Part shown: in pieces, positions 61,671 through 64,000 of the stretch
Layout: every line of letters begins with the position of its first letter
How positions within the stretch are numbered: position 1 is the stretch's first letter
From: [Scytonema hofmanni] UTEX 2349
Lineage (GTDB): Bacteria > Cyanobacteriota > Cyanobacteriia > Cyanobacteriales > Nostocaceae
Length of the DNA stretch: 64,000 bases
Direction of reading: 5' to 3'
Assembly (NCBI RefSeq): GCF_000582685.1
Contig: NZ_KK073768.1
Coordinates: 1,778,189 to 1,842,188, forward strand
Made by a program: the position numbers and the translations under genes
Notes under the pieces: model-generated
Database searches by the model: none
What the model saw: only the letters and a program-made list of their open reading frames with translations
What the model was told of the DNA's origin: nothing

Positions 61671-62867
61671 ATGCAAAAAACTTGGAAAATCGGGTCTTTG
61701 TTTGGAATTCCGCTATTTTTAGATCCTTTATGGTTTTTGATTGTCGGGCTGGCAACTCTCAATTTTGGGGTAGCTTACCTAGAATGGGGACCTGTGCTAG
61801 CTTGGAGTTCTGGAGCATTGATGGCACTGTTGCTATTTGGTTCTGTCTTGTTGCACGAACTTGGTCATAGCTTGGTTGCTATATCTCAAGGTATTAAAGT
61901 TAACTCAATTACTCTGTTTCTTTTTGGTGGCATTGCTGCTATAGAGGAAGAATCGAAAACTCCAGGAAAAGCATTTCAAGTAGCGATCGCTGGTCCATTG
62001 GTTAGTGTAACGCTGTTTTTTCTACTGAGTGCTATAGGTTATGTGTTGCCTAACACCAGCCCAGCGAGTGTAATGGTGGGAGATTTGGCGCGAATTAACT
62101 TAGTTTTAGCGCTATTTAACTTAATTCCTGGCTTACCTTTAGATGGAGGACAGGTATTAAAAGCAGCACTGTGGAAAGTCACAGGAAACCGCTATCAAGC
62201 TGTACATTGGGCTTCCCGTGCGGGGCAAATTTTGGGTTATAGTGCGATCGCTTTGGGATTTGCTGTAGATTTCTTTACCAGGGAATTAGCAACAGGATTG
62301 TGGATTGCACTGCTTGGTTGGTTTGCCGTTCGCAATGCCAAAAACTATGATAATGTGACTACATTGCAAGAAAGCTTGCTGAAATTGGTTGCGAGTGAAG
62401 CAATGACTAGCGAGTTTCGCGTAGTTGATGGGAATCAAACTTTGCGTTCCTTTGCCGACTTATACTTATTAGAAAGCACCGCACCACAGATTTATTTTGC
62501 TGCGGCTGATGGACGTTATCAAGGGATGATTTCAATTGACGATTTGCGTTCTTGTGAAAGAAGCGAATGGGAAACTAAACTAGTGCAAAGTATTGTGCAT
62601 CCCTTGACAGAAATACCAACTGTTGCTGAAAGAACAACTTTAGCGCAAGTAATCAACAAGCTGGAAAACGAAAAGCTATCTTATGTTACTGTGCTTTCTC
62701 CGGCAGATGCTGTCGCTGGTGTAATTGACAGAGGTGACATTTTGCGAGCAATAGCAAACAAGTTGAATTTGCGGTTTAGCGATGCTGATATTAAGCGAGT
62801 GAAAGAAGAAGGAAGTTTTCCACCAGGGTTGCAGTTGGGAGCGATCGCTAAATCAACTACAGACTAA
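61671..62867 (+). CDS. Site-2 protease family metalloprotease with CBS domains
   Basis: 398 residues. H62-E-L-G-H66 (HELGHSLVA) and NLIPGLPLDGG are the zinc motifs of M50 proteases. Six or so membrane helices occupy residues 10-225. The C-terminal cytosolic part (about 235-370; VASEAMTSEFRVVDGNQTL ... AVAGVIDRGDILRA) forms a CBS pair, which usually senses adenine nucleotides. It should cut membrane-bound regulators, perhaps in response to energy state. Confidence 0.92.
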   Translation: MQKTWKIGSLFGIPLFLDPLWFLIVGLATLNFGVAYLEWGPVLAWSSGALMALLLFGSVLLHELGHSLVAISQGIKVNSITLFLFGGIAAIEEESKTPGKAFQVAIAGPLVSVTLFFLLSAIGYVLPNTSPASVMVGDLARINLVLALFNLIPGLPLDGGQVLKAALWKVTGNRYQAVHWASRAGQILGYSAIALGFAVDFFTRELATGLWIALLGWFAVRNAKNYDNVTTLQESLLKLVASEAMTSEFRVVDGNQTLRSFADLYLLESTAPQIYFAAADGRYQGMISIDDLRSCERSEWETKLVQSIVHPLTEIPTVAERTTLAQVINKLENEKLSYVTVLSPADAVAGVIDRGDILRAIANKLNLRFSDADIKRVKEEGSFPPGLQLGAIAKSTTD

Positions 62868-62944
62868 TAAAATTTAGGGCGTTGCTGATTTGAAATATGA
62901 ATTTTAAATTTTGACGTATGATTGTAGCATTAAAACCCGCCTTT

Positions 62945-62972
62945 GTAGAGACGTTCCGCCGGAACGTCTCTT
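62945..62972. repeat. Dispersed palindrome (gtagagacgttcc family)
   Basis: gtagagacgttcc/ggaacgtctct, between convergent genes. Confidence 0.8.
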
Positions 62973-63025
62973 GCAAAAATGTCGATTACCGGATAGAGGA
63001 TGAGTCCTATTTCCGTTCTCCTGAT

Positions 63026-63394
63026 TTATATGTACTCTAAAGTGACTCTATTTTGACTATAATCAGCGAGTAAAATAAATAATTTCAGCCATCGAGAACC
63101 TAATAAGATTTCCTGTATTTCATCTCCAGCAAATACAGGAATTTCCCATTGTCGATTATCTATTATGACTCTACCGCTATAAACATCAAATTCAGTTTCT
63201 CCTTGAGCAGTTCTTAATTTATCTTGATTTAAAAAATGCCAATCAAGACTCTCTACATCTTGTTTGTTCATAGCTAAAAACTCAGTAAATCCTGTATCTA
63301 ACATTGTTTCTACAGGAAAACTCAATCCATCTCCGCCAATTAAATCTATTTCAAAATAAATTTGTCCATATTCTCGAAACCTTCCCTCAATCAT
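63026..63394 (-). CDS. Retropepsin-like clan AA aspartic protease
   Basis: 122 residues. METMLDTGFTEFLAM-type sequence (VETMLDTGFTEF) has the catalytic D-T-G triad of clan AA, and ILLGSRWLKLF resembles the hydrophobic-Gly closing motif. One such domain must dimerise to be active. It overlaps the upstream gene by 4 bp (ATGA), so the two are translated together. Confidence 0.8.
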   Translation of the reverse strand: MIEGRFREYGQIYFEIDLIGGDGLSFPVETMLDTGFTEFLAMNKQDVESLDWHFLNQDKLRTAQGETEFDVYSGRVIIDNRQWEIPVFAGDEIQEILLGSRWLKLFILLADYSQNRVTLEYI

Positions 63395-63708
63395 ATTCTG
63401 CCACTAACCCCTGTTTCGTTAATGCCAAAAATATGATGAATAAGGTGAGGATACTTTTCTTTAGCCATTTTACTAGCTACTTCTTTATCCTGATCAATAA
63501 AATAATCGCCACTATCCGGTTCAATGGCGATGTACCAGCCAGAATATTTATCTAGGATTTCTGGTTTTAAATGCTCAAAAATCGCCCAACAATGCTCATA
63601 AAATGCTTGTCTTCTGGCTCTATCTTGGGCTTTTTGTGCTTCTGTCCACTGAATTTCAGGGAATACTCTACCGCGTCTGACAATTCTTTCGGGTGAAGAG
63701 TGTGTCAT
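63391..63708 (-). CDS. Hypothetical partner of the aspartic protease
   Basis: 105 residues, cytosolic and charged. The segment YSGWYIAIEPDSGDYFIDQDKEVASKMAKEKYP is a small conserved-looking domain that I recall next to this protease family in cyanobacteria. Function unknown. The 4-bp overlap and the small size resemble a toxin-antitoxin layout, but no toxin motif is seen. Confidence 0.75.
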   Translation of the reverse strand: MTHSSPERIVRRGRVFPEIQWTEAQKAQDRARRQAFYEHCWAIFEHLKPEILDKYSGWYIAIEPDSGDYFIDQDKEVASKMAKEKYPHLIHHIFGINETGVSGRI

Positions 63709-63827
63709 ATTTTTGACATAATGGAAATTGATTTTTCATACTTCTATTATAAAGCGATCGCCCTCAGGAGTCGATCGCTAATAGAATCTTGTTCAAAGGT
63801 TTTGGTAGGCATCAGCTAACCTAACAT

Positions 63828-63938
63828 TCAAGGAGAAACTTTCTCTCCGCAGCTGGCACAAAAAGTGTGTGAAGCTTCAAGTTTAGCCCCACAATGACGA
63901 CAGAAGGTAGGTAGTGGAGCTAGCTGTATTGTATCCGT
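63828..63938 (-). pseudogene. C-terminal zinc-ribbon fragment
   Basis: The frame encodes FCRHCGAKLEASHTFCASCGEKVSP and a stop: two CxxC pairs spaced as in double zinc ribbons. It opens only after a TGA at 63939-63941, next to a run of eight G (63942-63949), and has no start codon. Either the gene is broken or an indel in the G run (or a sequence error) hides the upstream part. Confidence 0.5.
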
Positions 63939-64000
63939 TCAGGGGGGGGTAAGTGACGCAACTGGGGAACGCTACGCTAGATTGGGCGGTACCGGGTACG

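Overview
The window looks like chromosome from a filamentous, Nostocales-type cyanobacterium. The evidence is the dense HIP1 octamers (GCGATCGC), oxygenic-photosynthesis genes (psaK, ndhL), the plastid-type ribosomal protein gene ycf65/PSRP-3, a tRNA-Leu(UAA) gene split by a group I intron, an RNase E with an arginine-rich tail, and many heptanucleotide (STRR) and palindromic repeats. No transposase, phage or CRISPR locus was recognised. The genus cannot be named from sequence reading alone.

Layout. 1-2.6 kb: the 3' part of a membrane Ser/Thr kinase and a small secreted protein. 2.9-12.8 kb: a minus-strand run of four large envelope genes (DUF11 protein, 1341-aa predicted outer-membrane barrel, parallel beta-helix/OmpA protein, SdrD-B-repeat protein). 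It is headed by a 2-kb gene-free region (12.8-14.8 kb) with direct repeats and hairpins. 14.8-20.4 kb: a coiled-coil membrane protein behind a structured leader, DUF3007 and ndhL, and a large cyanobacteriochrome-type histidine kinase. 20.7-24.3 kb: intron-bearing tRNA-Leu followed by accessory material (Uma2 and HsdS-like remnants, a Fic enzyme, an orphan 447-aa protein). 24.4-32.6 kb: pheA, a DUF1997 gene, and the rnhB / rne / radical-SAM group. 32.8-36.8 kb: STAS protein, a small protein behind two CRP-like sites, clpS, a CPBP protease, a pentapeptide-repeat protein. 36.8-41.3 kb: the tldE/tldD pair and an AT-rich two-gene membrane operon. 41.6-49.4 kb: a GTPase, a divergent LysR/SDR pair, a TM-helix-repeat channel, SRPBCC and SirB1 proteins. 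49.9-52 kb: atpD-atpC. 52.2-57.7 kb: a methyltransferase, an SPFH protein, and a WD40 protein whose kinase domain has lost its catalytic residues. 57.7-64 kb: ycf65, DUF29, a HAD hydrolase, trpF, psaK, a site-2 protease, an aspartic-protease-like pair, and the end of a zinc-ribbon gene.

The most distinctive theme is repeat invasion of coding sequence. A roughly 100-bp MITE-like element with CAGCAG termini beside TA supplies the last codons and the stop of the pseudokinase/WD40 gene. A 9-bp tandem repeat encodes a collagen-like Gly-Asp-Lys tract in the barrel protein. STRR-like DNA encodes part of the leader of the OmpA protein and an extra proline-rich loop in the radical-SAM protein. A 29-bp dispersed palindrome is translated in the tail of the first kinase.

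The best candidates for something undescribed are the envelope gene cluster with its long structured upstream region, the WD40 pseudokinase, the two-gene membrane operon at 39.9-41.3 kb, and the structured region at 15.5-16.0 kb. All functional statements come from reading motifs by eye; no database search was run.
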